In this document: piece by piece, positions 31,194 through 40,211 of the stretch | Layout of the letters: the number at the start of each line of letters is the position of its first letter | How positions within the stretch are numbered: the stretch's first letter is position 1 | Assembly (NCBI GenBank): GCA_023382335.1 | Contig: JAMCPM010000014.1 | Coordinates: forward strand, 1-64,000 | Source of the DNA: Actinomycetota bacterium | Lineage (GTDB): Bacteria; Actinomycetota; Thermoleophilia; BMS3ABIN01 | DNA length: 64,000 bases | Direction: 5' to 3' | Made by a program: the position numbers and the translations under genes | Notes under the pieces: generated by a model | What the model was told of the DNA's origin: nothing | Seen by the model: the letters and a program-made list of their open reading frames with translations, nothing else | The model's database searches: none

Positions 31194-32525
31194 CTATCCT
31201 CTGGCAGCGCCGTCGAGCAGCTCTACCGTGTGCATCACTTTAACATCTGAGTCCAGGCGACCCAGCATGTCCTCGAGCTGCATGCGGCAGCCGGGGCAGC
31301 CGGTTGCCACGATGCCGGCGCCGGTGGCGGCTAGTTCATCGGCCCGCGGCAATCCTATCTTGAGGGCCAGGCCATAGTGCTGCAGGCATAAAAGACCGCC
31401 GCCGCCGCAACATCTGAGCTCGCCTGCCTCGACGTATTCTACCCCGGTCAGTCCGGCGATAATCTCGCGAGGTTCCCTGATCAGTCCGAGTCCCCGGCCG
31501 AGATGGCAGGGATCGTGCCAGGTGATCTTTGCCGTGGCTGGATCCGCGCGGCGAGTCTTGGCTTGTGTGGGCGGGGCGGCAGGGTGAGTCTCGGCCTGAG
31601 GAGCCGGACAAGCCGGGCCCGTGTCCGCGAGGAGGGCGTGGATGTCACTAACCTGAAGGTCGATTCTCGTGCGTGAGGCCGCCTCCGCGAGTGCGCCGGC
31701 GCAGGAGGGGCAGACGGTGACCACCGAATCGACGTCGAGGCCGCGGAGGATATCGAGATTATTGGCGGCAAGGGATTCCGCGGCCGATGGCTCGCCCAGA
31801 GACCGAAGAGGCTGGCCGCAGCAGCCCAGGCCTCGGGGGAAGATCACATCGATGCCTGCTCTGGCGAGAACGTGGACGGCCGCAACCGCGGTCTGTTGAT
31901 AAAAGAGGCTGGTGGCGCAGCCGGGAAAGAGGGCGACGCGGCGCGACGCTCCCCTGGCGGGCGTGGCTCCGGCGGGCGTGGCTCCGGTTTGCGTGGCTCC
32001 GGCGGGCGTGGTTTCGGCGATGACGTCCTCGAGAGGGTTACTTCCAGGACGGGGAAGGGCGCGTTTGCGGCTCTGATGACGCCAGGGCAGAAAGCGGTTG
32101 TTTGGGGCTCTGGCATAGAGGGCGCCGCTGAACTCGAGCAGGCGGCGCCGGTTTTGCGCGCTGCCGGCAAAGAGGCGCCGGCTGCCGGCGCGGGTCAGGC
32201 GGCTGTCGCCGGAGCGCGCCAGTTCGTCCCGCGTAGCCAGGATAGCTGCCGATACGCTGACTCCGCTGGGACAGGCGTCGTTGCAGGCGCCACAGAGCAG
32301 GCACTCGGACAGGCGCCGCGAAAGCGTACCGGTCAGTTGAAGCCTGCCGTCCAGAACAGCCGCGATCAGCATGACCCGGCCGCGCGGAGACCGGGCTTCC
32401 TCGCCGGTCGCCGTAAAGGTGGGGCATACGGGCAGGCAGCCGGCGCATCTCGTGCAGTGCCTGACCTGATCGCGGAACACTTCCAGAAAGCCGCGGCCGG
32501 GCGATTTTTTTCGCAAAAGGCTCAT
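31194..32525 (-). CDS. GlcF/GlpC-type iron-sulfur oxidoreductase subunit
   Basis: Electron-transfer subunit of the kind that pairs with glycolate, lactate or glycerol-3-phosphate dehydrogenases. The 443-residue product carries two [4Fe-4S] ferredoxin motifs (CTRCAGCLPVCP near residue 24 and CLLCGACNDACP near 76) and two CCG domains (GLGCCGQPL with an upstream Cys, and LRCCGGGG with TGCPGC). No GlcD-like FAD subunit is adjacent, so the partner is elsewhere. Two low-complexity Ala/Pro/Thr linkers interrupt the fold; one is coded by a 15-bp tandem repeat. ATG 32525 was chosen because the preceding codons are unrelated to the family. Confidence 0.88.
   Translation of the reverse strand: MSLLRKKSPGRGFLEVFRDQVRHCTRCAGCLPVCPTFTATGEEARSPRGRVMLIAAVLDGRLQLTGTLSRRLSECLLCGACNDACPSGVSVSAAILATRDELARSGDSRLTRAGSRRLFAGSAQNRRRLLEFSGALYARAPNNRFLPWRHQSRKRALPRPGSNPLEDVIAETTPAGATQTGATPAGATPARGASRRVALFPGCATSLFYQQTAVAAVHVLARAGIDVIFPRGLGCCGQPLRSLGEPSAAESLAANNLDILRGLDVDSVVTVCPSCAGALAEAASRTRIDLQVSDIHALLADTGPACPAPQAETHPAAPPTQAKTRRADPATAKITWHDPCHLGRGLGLIREPREIIAGLTGVEYVEAGELRCCGGGGLLCLQHYGLALKIGLPRADELAATGAGIVATGCPGCRMQLEDMLGRLDSDVKVMHTVELLDGAARG
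31956..32015. repeat. 15-bp tandem repeat, four copies, inside the Fe-S subunit gene
   Basis: Four units of GGCGGGCGTGGCTCC, the third and fourth with changes, lie end to end. Being 15 bp long they keep the frame and encode an AGATP-type linker repeat on the minus strand. Copy number may vary between strains by slippage. Confidence 0.85.
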
Positions 32526-32606
32526 GTTTCCAGTACCGATCACCGAATTTCCAGCATCCAACAGCAGTTTACAGCATTGCCAGGCGGTCATGCCGCCTTT
32601 ATCGTG

Positions 32607-32834
32607 GAGAGACCCATCTGGTTCGTCTACCTTCTGGGAAAGGAACTTTTCTCGCGGCGGATCGGACTCCGGGCTGCCGCCTTCACTGCTTTCTCACCCT
32701 TCCTCATCTGGTGCTCACGTGACGCCACCGATTATTCGCTGCTGATATCGCTCGCCACCCTTTCAACATATTTTCTTGTCAGGAGCGTCCGCCGCGGCGG
32801 CTGGGGAAACTGGGCCGCCTATGTTAAGCGCCGG
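32607..32834 (+). pseudogene. Decayed partial copy of the adjacent glycosyltransferase gene
   Basis: The plus-strand translation here contains GKELFSRRIGLRAAAFTA and VRRGGWGNWAAY, clearly matching AARELFSRRAGLWAAAFTA and LRGGWGNWAAY of the glycosyltransferase that starts 329 bp downstream. Only the part equal to residues about 93-165 of that protein remains; the beginning and end are missing. No start or ribosome-binding site serves it. It is a remnant of a tandem duplication, diverged by many substitutions. The rest of the 32526-32935 gap shows no gene. Confidence 0.75.
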
Positions 32835-32935
32835 TTTTTTCCGCTAAGATTGGTTTATGTGCAGTAGATTCCCATGTTTTCGCGAAGCGCGCCGCGCGAG
32901 CTTTTCCCTTTCATCCTTTCCAGAGAATTGTTGCC

Positions 32936-34531
32936 ATGAATAAAAGGGCGGCTCAAGTGGCGGCCGCGGCGATAATCGTGCTGGCTGTGGCTCTGCGCTG
33001 GTTCCAGCTCGGACGCCTCAGCTTTTATTTCGACGAGCTCTATAACGTTTGGGCCAACAAGATGTCGCTGGGCGGGATGTTGAGGGAACAGGTCGCCGCG
33101 GGGCATCCGCCGCTGTTTTACCTGGTGGCACGAGGGTGGTACTTCTTTGGCACCAGCGAGGTCTGGGCCAGGTCGCTCTCGGCGCTGGCGGGTGTGCTCA
33201 CAGTGCTGTTCGTCTACCTCGCCGCCCGGGAGTTGTTCTCGCGCCGGGCCGGACTCTGGGCCGCCGCCTTCACCGCCGCCTCGCCGCTGCTTGTCTGGTA
33301 CTCGCGGGTCAATTCCTATTATTCGTTCCTGATCATGGTCACGACGCTGTCGATGTGGCTATTGATACGTGCGTCGCTCCGTGGTGGCTGGGGTAACTGG
33401 GCGGCTTATACGCTCGCGGTGGCGGCGATGCTCTTTACTTACTTCTTCGGTATCGTGCTGGTGGGCGCAGGCTGGGTGTTCTACCTGCTGGTGAAGCGGC
33501 AGGATAAAAAATTCAGCGCTCCGTGGCTCGCCAGTCAGGCGGCGCTGATATGTGTGGCGGGGGTGACGTTCCTGCTCAGCCGCGCCGCCGCGGCTGAATC
33601 GGGCCGGCTGAATGTCCCCGGTTCGGGAGTGAGCGGGATCGTCTCCACCGGCTGGAAGCTTTTCCGGGAACTGGCCTACGACCTCATCATTGCTCCCTTT
33701 GTGCTGGTCGCGGGCAGGCTTGACGCCAGCATCAATTATTCGGGCAACGAAGGATTTCCGCTCAGCCACGTAGCCCTTTTCCTGGCAGTCGTGGTCGTGG
33801 GCGTGGCCGCATATCTGACCCTGGGGTGGCTGCGGGAGCTGGTGCGCACCCGCAAGATGGCGGCCGCGGCCAGCTTTGTCTTCCTGATGGTGTCGGGGCC
33901 GCTGGCGCTGCAGCTGATAAACGGCGGCGCCCTCTCGGGGCGTTTCTATGTCTGGGCCGCTCCGGCATTCTTCCTGCTGGCCGGCGCGATCGTCGCGGCC
34001 GCGCCCTGGAGGGTCGGCGCTGTGCTGGGAGTCATCGCGGTGGCGTTCATGGCGTCGGTCTCGGTGTGGGTCTTTCACGGTCTCGGCAACGACGACGCCG
34101 ACTGGCGGAGCATGATGGGGTTGATCGCGGCCCAGAGCGCCCAGGGTGACCGGATCGTCGGTTTTCCCATCCATAACGTCTATCTGGCTGAGGATTATTA
34201 CATGGCCCAGCCGGTTCCACTCACCGGAGGGATCCCCTCGATGGTGGATGACTCGGTCTTCTTCCTGCCGGATGGCACCACCTGGGGCGGCTACCGGAGC
34301 GGCTACTGGGTAGGGTCGGGGGCCACGCCGCCACTGTCGGGAGTGGCGCTGAGCCAGAAGATGGCTGCCGAGCTTTCCGGCGCCAGGAGGCTGTGGCTGG
34401 TGGCCCAGAACGGGCAACTGTCAGGGCAGGTGCAGCGACTGATCGATTCCGGATGGGTGGAAAGAGGGCGCTGGGATTATGCCTCATTCGAGCTTGTCCT
34501 GTACGTGCCCAGGGGCGAAACCGGCCCGTAA
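32936..34531 (+). CDS. Membrane glycosyltransferase, GT39/PMT-like (ArnT family fold)
   Basis: Integral membrane protein (531 residues, about eleven to thirteen hydrophobic helices) that should transfer a sugar from a lipid-linked donor on the outer face of the membrane. The first extracytoplasmic loop carries YFDELYN, whose Asp-Glu fits the catalytic pair of GT-C enzymes, followed by AGHPPLFYLVARGW, a family hallmark. The C-terminal 120 residues form a soluble domain. ATG 32936 lacks a good ribosome-binding site. A decayed partial copy lies just upstream. Acceptor and sugar are unknown; galT downstream on the other strand hints at sugar metabolism but is convergent. Confidence 0.78.
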   Translation: MNKRAAQVAAAAIIVLAVALRWFQLGRLSFYFDELYNVWANKMSLGGMLREQVAAGHPPLFYLVARGWYFFGTSEVWARSLSALAGVLTVLFVYLAARELFSRRAGLWAAAFTAASPLLVWYSRVNSYYSFLIMVTTLSMWLLIRASLRGGWGNWAAYTLAVAAMLFTYFFGIVLVGAGWVFYLLVKRQDKKFSAPWLASQAALICVAGVTFLLSRAAAAESGRLNVPGSGVSGIVSTGWKLFRELAYDLIIAPFVLVAGRLDASINYSGNEGFPLSHVALFLAVVVVGVAAYLTLGWLRELVRTRKMAAAASFVFLMVSGPLALQLINGGALSGRFYVWAAPAFFLLAGAIVAAAPWRVGAVLGVIAVAFMASVSVWVFHGLGNDDADWRSMMGLIAAQSAQGDRIVGFPIHNVYLAEDYYMAQPVPLTGGIPSMVDDSVFFLPDGTTWGGYRSGYWVGSGATPPLSGVALSQKMAAELSGARRLWLVAQNGQLSGQVQRLIDSGWVERGRWDYASFELVLYVPRGETGP

Positions 34532-34552
34532 GGCCGGGGAGAAGCCCCTCGT

Positions 34553-35632
34553 TTACCGCAACTGCTCTGCTGCGTCTTCCGGCGCCACTGTATTGACCCA
34601 CACTCCCGCGCCGAGCTCCAGGCCGCCCGCGAGGGTCATGCGGGGCAGGATCTCGATGTGCCAGTGATAAGGACGCGACTCGCCGTGCAGCGGATAATTG
34701 TGGACCCAGTAGTTTAACGGCGGGTCGCCGAGGCGGTCGTGATAACGGTTCAACACCGCGGTCATCAGCTCCGCCAGCTCCGGCAGTTCCTCACATTTCT
34801 CAAAACGCAGCGAGTGCTTGCGGGGGACGATCCAGCTCTCATATGGAAGCCGTGAGGCGTAGGGAGTGAAGGCGAGGAAATTCTCGGTCGCCATTATCAC
34901 CCGGTCACCCGTGCGCGCCGTCTCCTCGATGATGTCGCAGAGCACGCAGCCCGCTGTGCCGGGATAGGCAAAGACGAAACCGTCGAGCTCGACGTCTATC
35001 GTGGGCGGGATGAACGGCAGCCCGAACAGCTGCGAATGCGGATGCTCCAGTGAAGAGGCCGCCGCGGCGCCGTAGTTGCGGATGATGTGGACGTAGCTGG
35101 CGCGGCCTTCTTCCTTGATGGCATTGATGCGGTCGCGGTACATCTCCAGCATAACCAGCGTCTGCTCGGGGCCGACCTGCCAGGGAGGCTGGTTGTGAAC
35201 GGGGGTGTCGACGATGACCTCGCTGGTGCCGAGCGCCGGGCGACGGTCCGGCGAGACGGCGCGCTCAACGCCGGCGCGCGGAACCCCGCTGACCAGGATG
35301 GGGAAGCGGTTGGGGATGACGCGCACCTTCCAGCCAGGCTTGTCGCATTCGCCTTCACCATCGCGGCGCATGGCGCAGATCTCGGGTGGCGTGCGGTCTT
35401 CGTGGCCGGGGCAGAAAGGACAATCCTCGTCCGGCTGGTCAACCATCTGGGCCGGGGCGGGAGCATGGGGCCGCTTGCCCCTGCCGGTGGCCAGGATGAC
35501 CCACTCGGCGGTGATGGGGTCGCGCCGCAGCTCAGGCTGGGCGGCCAGGTCGGGGGGTGTGCCCGGCACGGGCTCCTGTTGAGATTCATCCCTGGGCTCC
35601 TCTTTGGGCGCCCCTTCCTTTTCGCCGCTCAT
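34553..35632 (-). CDS. galT: Galactose-1-phosphate uridylyltransferase
   Basis: Leloir-pathway enzyme that swaps UMP between UDP-glucose and galactose-1-phosphate. The 359-residue product is of the HIT superfamily with the catalytic His-Pro-His in SLEHPHSQLFGLP, the N-terminal RRDPITAEWVILA and zinc-type cysteines in CPFCPG; NYWVHNYP and HWHIEILPR occur near the C-terminus. The start overlaps the preceding small gene by 4 bp (ATGA), so both are translated together. A related uridylyl- or adenylyltransferase with other substrates cannot be excluded, as bacterial GalT-like proteins vary. Confidence 0.9.
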   Translation of the reverse strand: MSGEKEGAPKEEPRDESQQEPVPGTPPDLAAQPELRRDPITAEWVILATGRGKRPHAPAPAQMVDQPDEDCPFCPGHEDRTPPEICAMRRDGEGECDKPGWKVRVIPNRFPILVSGVPRAGVERAVSPDRRPALGTSEVIVDTPVHNQPPWQVGPEQTLVMLEMYRDRINAIKEEGRASYVHIIRNYGAAAASSLEHPHSQLFGLPFIPPTIDVELDGFVFAYPGTAGCVLCDIIEETARTGDRVIMATENFLAFTPYASRLPYESWIVPRKHSLRFEKCEELPELAELMTAVLNRYHDRLGDPPLNYWVHNYPLHGESRPYHWHIEILPRMTLAGGLELGAGVWVNTVAPEDAAEQLR

Positions 35633-35952
35633 TTCTTGCCGCTGGGGCCGGGCTCAAGGGTCCATTCACCGCTGCCCTCGTCGAGCGCGATGTCATAGGT
35701 GCGGCCGTTGTGGGCGTGGACGCGGAAGTAAGTCTTGCGGTGCCGCCCCTTGGCCGATTCCTCCTGCCAGGTCTTCTTGACCGAGAGCACAGTCAGCCGG
35801 TTACCATCGAGCTCGAACGCCCGCGGTTTCTCGTCACTTTTAAAACCCGAGTAGGAGTGGACGACGATCGGCTTGCCGGCCCGCTTCTTACCGGGGCCGG
35901 AGGCGCCGCCGCTTTCGCCCGCTTCTGTCTGTTTTTTCTTCTCGATCGCCAA
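35629..35952 (-). CDS. Small DUF6504-like protein upstream of galT
   Basis: The 107-residue product has a charged, low-complexity N-terminus (about 28 residues rich in Lys, Glu and Gly) followed by a small beta-rich domain: PRAFELDGNRLTVLSV, a conserved-looking KTWQEES and TYFRVHAHNGRTYDIALD. This pattern resembles actinobacterial DUF6504 proteins, whose function is unknown. It overlaps galT by 4 bp and is probably its operon partner. Confidence 0.65.
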   Translation of the reverse strand: MAIEKKKQTEAGESGGASGPGKKRAGKPIVVHSYSGFKSDEKPRAFELDGNRLTVLSVKKTWQEESAKGRHRKTYFRVHAHNGRTYDIALDEGSGEWTLEPGPSGKK

Positions 35953-36062
35953 TTTTCACCTGTGATGATTTTCGGGGTCAGCGAACATTATATCCACCCT
36001 GCGCTCTGAAGGGGAAGGAGATTAAGCCGGGCGCCTTTGCCGGGTCCTTGCGGGCCGGCGAC

Positions 36063-37316
36063 TCACCGCCGTTCGCGGAGCGCCAGCAGCAGCAGCGCCG
36101 TTGCCGCCATCCCCAGGACGGAGCCGAAAAGGAACGGGGCCCGCGGTCCCAGCGCATCCCAGAGCAGTCCGGCAAAGAGGCTGGAGAAGAAGGTCAGCAG
36201 CCCCGTGACCGTATAGTAGGTGCCGAGCGCGGTGCCCCGGGCGTTTGCGGGCGCCATGTCGGCGGCAAAAGCCTTGCCAACGCCCTCGGTCATGGCCATG
36301 TAGAGGCCGTAGACGGCGAAAAGCGGCCAGACGGCGACGGCGCCGGGGGCCAGCCCGAAGCCCAGGTAGACCAGGGAGAAGACGACGAAGCCGGCGCCGA
36401 TGACGCGGCGGCGGCCGATGCGGTCCGACAGCGACCCCGCCGGCATCGACAGGGCGCTGTAGACGAGGTTGAAGATGACGTAGGCCAGCACCGCGGCAAA
36501 GGCGGAGAGGCCGAGGTTCTGGGCCCGGAGGATGAGGAAGGCGTCGCTGGAATTGCCCAGCGCCAGCACGGCGCTGGCCAGAAGGAACATGTTGAAGCGC
36601 CGGTCGAATTGCGAGAGCGAGAGGCGCGGCGGCTTCGATTGGCGGTGAGCGTGGACCCGTTCCCGCACCAGGAAGAGGCTGGCGACTCCGAGCGCCGCCG
36701 GGATGGCGGAGATGAGGAAGATGGTCCGGAACTGCTCGCCGGCGAATCCCAGCATGGCCAGGGCCAGCAGCGAGCCCAGCGCCGCCCCGGCGGTGTCGGC
36801 GGCGCGATGGAAGCCGAAGGCCCTGCCCCGGGTGGCCTGCTCGGTGGAGTCGGCGATGAGGGCGTCTCTGGGCGCGTTGCGGATCCCCTTGCCGAGGCGG
36901 TCGCCGAAGCGAAGCGCCAGGACGGCGGGCCAGACTGTCGCCGCCGCCATCAGCGGCTTGGACAGCGATGAGACGCCGTATCCCAGGATCGCCAGGCCGC
37001 GGCGGCGCTGCCAGCGGTCCGAAAGCCAGCCGGAGAAGACCTTGACTACGCTGGCGGTGCTCTCGGCGATGCCCTCGATGAGGCCGACGACGCTGTAGGG
37101 GGCGCCCAGGACCGAGGTGAGGAAGATCGGCACCAGGGGGTAGACGATCTCCGAGGAGAGGTCGGTCAGGAAGCTGGTTATGCCCAGGATGAAGACGTTG
37201 CGCTTGATGCCGCGGATGGGCGAATCGGGCTCGGGCGGTTCCGGGGAAGGCCCGGGCCTGGCATCGGGGGACACATTACTTAATTCCTCGTGATTGTCGG
37301 GGCCGGTGTCACTCAT
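36063..37316 (-). CDS. Major facilitator superfamily transporter
   Basis: The 417-residue product has about twelve transmembrane helices beginning near residue 38. The loop motifs SGWLSDRWQRRRGLAILG (between helices 2 and 3) and PAGSLSDRIGRRRVIGAG (between helices 8 and 9) are the MFS A-type motifs. The segment RLGKGIRNAPRDALIADS resembles MFS proteins often annotated as multidrug or nickel-resistance (NreB-like) efflux pumps. The first about 36 residues are hydrophilic, and residues 11-18 are encoded by one arm of a repeat element, so the annotated N-terminus has probably been replaced by that insertion. The substrate is unknown. Confidence 0.85.
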   Translation of the reverse strand: MSDTGPDNHEELSNVSPDARPGPSPEPPEPDSPIRGIKRNVFILGITSFLTDLSSEIVYPLVPIFLTSVLGAPYSVVGLIEGIAESTASVVKVFSGWLSDRWQRRRGLAILGYGVSSLSKPLMAAATVWPAVLALRFGDRLGKGIRNAPRDALIADSTEQATRGRAFGFHRAADTAGAALGSLLALAMLGFAGEQFRTIFLISAIPAALGVASLFLVRERVHAHRQSKPPRLSLSQFDRRFNMFLLASAVLALGNSSDAFLILRAQNLGLSAFAAVLAYVIFNLVYSALSMPAGSLSDRIGRRRVIGAGFVVFSLVYLGFGLAPGAVAVWPLFAVYGLYMAMTEGVGKAFAADMAPANARGTALGTYYTVTGLLTFFSSLFAGLLWDALGPRAPFLFGSVLGMAATALLLLALRERR

Positions 37317-37365
37317 GGAATTAAGTAATGTGTCCCCCTGGTTTTTATGTGTCCCCCTGGTTTTT
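37266..37365. repeat. REP-like element: 22-bp inverted repeat plus 19-bp direct repeat
   Basis: Arms at 37266-37287 and 37317-37338 are perfect inverted copies (core ACATTACTTAATTCC and its complement) with 29 bp between. The right arm runs into two direct copies of ATGTGTCCCCCTGGTTTTT (37328-37346 and 37347-37365). The element supplies the start region of the MFS gene and the stop codon of the phosphoesterase gene. It resembles REP/BIME sequences moved by REP-associated transposases, but no transposase gene is in the window. Confidence 0.8.
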
Positions 37366-38061
37366 CGGTGGGGCGGTGGCGTGCACGAGGATGTAGGTCA
37401 GCTGCTTCCTGGCCACTTCGTCGAGCGGCAGCTCCCTGATCCGCGACGCGGCCCGCTCCAGGTCGTACTCGGCGCGGTGCAGGCTTACCCGGCCGTCCTC
37501 GATAACGGCGTAGCTTGCCTGGGGGATGCCGTCGCGGGGCTGGCCGACGCTGCCGGCGTTGACCAGCAGCTTGCCGCCGGCCTCGCGCAGGAAAGGCTTG
37601 TGGGTGTGCCCCATGAGGATGATGTCGGCGTCCGCCAGGGCCGCTTCCCGCGCCAGCTCGTCCTCGGGGGTGTCCGGCGGCAGATACTTGAACAGCGGAT
37701 CGCTGGGCGCCGCGTGGACGGCATAGATGCGCTTGCCGTCGATCTCGGTCTCCAGCAGCGGCTTGGGTTCCCCCAGCCAGGAGATCTGCCGATCGCTGAG
37801 AACCCGCCACATGTATTCACGTGTCTCAACCGACAGGTGACGGAAGGCCTCGCCGCAGCCGCAGTCGGTGCGGAAGGCCACGGCGTTGTCGTGATTGCCC
37901 CTGACCCGCAGCATCGGTTCCCGCAGGGCCTCCAGGCAGGCGACGGGAGCGGGGCCGTAATCGACGATATCGCCCAGGCAGAGGAGCCGGTCGTATTGCT
38001 CGTCGATGGCCTGGAGGGCATCGATGTTGGCATGGATGTCCGAGATGACGAGTACTCGCAA
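37345..38061 (-). CDS. Calcineurin-like metallophosphoesterase (YfcE/MJ0936 type)
   Basis: Two-metal phosphodiesterase. The 238-residue product shows the full motif set: SDIHAN (residues 7-12), LGDIVDYG, RGNHDNAV and GHTHKP, ending with LVNAGSVGQPRDG, typical of the YfcE group with activity on cyclic or simple phosphodiesters. Its natural substrate is unknown. The last five residues (NQGDT) and the TAA stop lie in the repeat element, so the native C-terminus was probably altered by that insertion. Confidence 0.87.
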   Translation of the reverse strand: MRVLVISDIHANIDALQAIDEQYDRLLCLGDIVDYGPAPVACLEALREPMLRVRGNHDNAVAFRTDCGCGEAFRHLSVETREYMWRVLSDRQISWLGEPKPLLETEIDGKRIYAVHAAPSDPLFKYLPPDTPEDELAREAALADADIILMGHTHKPFLREAGGKLLVNAGSVGQPRDGIPQASYAVIEDGRVSLHRAEYDLERAASRIRELPLDEVARKQLTYILVHATAPPKNQGDT

Positions 38062-38182
38062 CTGTTCCCCTTTCCGGGCCGCAAGCCCGTTGCACTTTCC
38101 GGCGAAAAGCTTGTCTAAGCAGACCCTCCTATTTTAATAAGCAAGCCGCCAATGGCAGCAAGGAATACTTTCAGTCATGATA

Positions 38183-38734
38183 CTAGGCCAGCTTCAGTCT
38201 CTTCGCTAGACTGACAATAAAAGAAGCGACCGGATTAAGTGCATTCCTTGCTTTCCATACCAACATGGCTGAGCCCAGTCCGACAAGCGCCCCTCCCAAT
38301 ACGTCTGCCGGATAATGGGTGCCAACAAATACCCGCGAGATTCCAACCAGCGCCGCCAAGCTGACCGCCAGAGCCCCAATACGTCTGTTTTTAAAGAGCA
38401 ACAGCCAGGCAATACCAAAAACAAAGGTTGTATGATCTGAGGGAAAAGACGGATCGGTGGACTTATCCAGGAGAAGATTCACACCGTGAAAGACAAAAGG
38501 ACGATCTCTGAAATAAAGATGGCCGATGAATTGATTGATCAAGAGAGCCACAGCCATGCTCAGCAAGCTCAGCAGCGCTGCTTTCTTGCCATCTTCATTT
38601 GATCTGAACCAAATAAGTAGCAGGGGAATGGCCATAAGCAGGACGCCGTATTTGGCGAGGCCGACCATGAGGCCATCCAGAATACCTGATTTGCCAGCCA
38701 GCTGATTGATAAATTCAAATATCCTGAAATCCAT
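38183..38734 (-). CDS. PAP2-family phosphatase (BcrC/undecaprenyl-pyrophosphatase type)
   Basis: Membrane phosphatase with five or six transmembrane helices. The 183-residue product has the three-part PAP2 signature: RDRPF, PSFPSDHTTFVFG and SRVFVGTHYPADVLGG, with the catalytic His in the last part. BcrC-type enzymes recycle undecaprenyl pyrophosphate in cell-wall synthesis. The gene lies 117 bp after eno on the same strand and may be the last gene of the fluoride-response region or independent. Its GC content is clearly lower than that of the genes to the right of 44.7 kb. Confidence 0.82.
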   Translation of the reverse strand: MDFRIFEFINQLAGKSGILDGLMVGLAKYGVLLMAIPLLLIWFRSNEDGKKAALLSLLSMAVALLINQFIGHLYFRDRPFVFHGVNLLLDKSTDPSFPSDHTTFVFGIAWLLLFKNRRIGALAVSLAALVGISRVFVGTHYPADVLGGALVGLGSAMLVWKARNALNPVASFIVSLAKRLKLA

Positions 38735-38851
38735 AATTCCTTCCGGTCGTTTTCCTGATCAGCAGCGGCTGTGAAAAAACACTCGCGCTTATTCAATCTC
38801 CAGATTTTGCATAAACTTCTGGAATTGCTTTAAGCCGGTGCGAGAACCGGC

Positions 38852-40114
38852 TCAGCCCCGTGGCGGGAAGCGGCCATATTTCAGCTGTTTTTCGATCCAC
38901 ATCAGCCGGTTGTATTTGGAGACTCTTTCGGAACGGGCGGGTGCCCCGGTCTTAATCTGGCCGGCGTTGGTAGCGACGGCCAGATCAGCTATAAAGGTAT
39001 CCTCGGTTTCACCAGAGCGATGAGAGATAACCGTTCTGTAGCCATTTTCCCGTGCAGCCTGCATTGCCGCAAGCGTTTCGGAAATGGTTCCGATCTGGTT
39101 GGGCTTGATCAGAATGGCATTAGCGACGCCCTGCTCGACGCCCCGCTTGAAAATCTCGATGTTGGTGACAAAGATATCATCGCCGACCAGCTGGATTCTG
39201 TCACCAAGCCGCTCGGTCAAGAGTCTCCATCCACCCCAATCACTTTCGGCCAGACCGTCCTCGATGGAAATAATCGGATATGTGTCAACCAGGGACTCGT
39301 AATAATCGATCATCTCGCTGCTGGTCTTGTTTTCGCCGTCAAGGAGGTACTTGCCTTCCTCGTAAAATTCGCTTGACGCGGGATCAAGTGCTATTGCGAT
39401 CTCCTGGCCTATTGTATAACCGGCCGCCTCAATCGCAGCAACGATGATCTTTATGGCCTCCTCACTGCTGGATAGCCGGGGCGCGAAGCCGCCTTCATCG
39501 CCCACCGAAATTATCTGCCCGGCCTTTTTCAAAACCAGTTTCAGACTTTGGTAGATTTCCGCGCAGTATCTAATGCCTTCGGTGACGGATGGCGCACCGA
39601 CGGGGGCGATCATGAATTCCTGAAGCGATATGCCGCTATCGGCATGAACGCCGCCATTCAGGACATTCATCATGGGAACAGGCAGGGTCATACCCTGAGA
39701 GCCGCCCAGGTGATGAAAAAGCGGCACACCTGATTCATTTGCCGACGCTCTTGCAGCCGCCATGGAGACGGCAAGAACCGCGTTTGCTCCCAAATGGCTT
39801 TTATCCTCAGTCCCATCAAGCCCAATTAAGACATTGTCTATTTCCAGCTGATTAAATACGCTCTTGCCGAGCAATTCAGGCCTGATGATATTATCTATGT
39901 TTTCAATGGCCCCGATAACGCCTTTGCCGCCGAATCTCTCTCCATCCTGATCTCTCAGCTCCAGCGCCTCCCGCGTTCCGGTTGAGGCTCCGGAAGGCAC
40001 CATGGCTTTCCCGGAAACTCCAGAATCCAGAACGATCTCTACCGCAATCGTAGGGTTCCCCCTTGAATCCAATACTTCGATTGCCTCGATGTCAGCAATT
40101 TGATATCGATCCAT
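38852..40114 (-). CDS. eno: Enolase
   Basis: Interconverts 2-phosphoglycerate and phosphoenolpyruvate. The 420-residue product has the usual length and all main motifs: [11 protein letters not shown], the mobile SGASTG loop, the metal ligands in [18 protein letters not shown] and VGDDIFVTN, the catalytic lysine in [10 protein letters not shown] and [12 protein letters not shown] 40114 follows GAGGAGG closely. Enolase is inhibited by fluoride in the presence of phosphate, and eno genes are known members of fluoride-riboswitch regulons; its place 97 bp behind the antiporter gene suggests that role here. Whether this is the only enolase of the genome cannot be seen. Confidence 0.95.
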   Translation of the reverse strand: MDRYQIADIEAIEVLDSRGNPTIAVEIVLDSGVSGKAMVPSGASTGTREALELRDQDGERFGGKGVIGAIENIDNIIRPELLGKSVFNQLEIDNVLIGLDGTEDKSHLGANAVLAVSMAAARASANESGVPLFHHLGGSQGMTLPVPMMNVLNGGVHADSGISLQEFMIAPVGAPSVTEGIRYCAEIYQSLKLVLKKAGQIISVGDEGGFAPRLSSSEEAIKIIVAAIEAAGYTIGQEIAIALDPASSEFYEEGKYLLDGENKTSSEMIDYYESLVDTYPIISIEDGLAESDWGGWRLLTERLGDRIQLVGDDIFVTNIEIFKRGVEQGVANAILIKPNQIGTISETLAAMQAARENGYRTVISHRSGETEDTFIADLAVATNAGQIKTGAPARSERVSKYNRLMWIEKQLKYGRFPPRG

Positions 40115-40211
40115 ACTTCCTCCTCGAATTCAGATCAAACCGATGACAAAAAACATGTGAATGAGTTTTGCGGCATTCTGTTAAGACAATCATTCCGCCG
40201 GGCTGGTTTCA

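Noticed and set aside
31956-32015. CRISPR or minisatellite outside genes
   Set aside because: The units abut, keep the frame and lie inside a well-supported coding region.
31872-32867. A plus-strand gene of about 330 codons
   Set aside because: Most of it is antisense to the Fe-S subunit gene; only its tail has homology, and that is the decayed glycosyltransferase fragment.
37328-37365. Start of a CRISPR array
   Set aside because: Only two directly abutting copies without spacers; part of a REP-like element.
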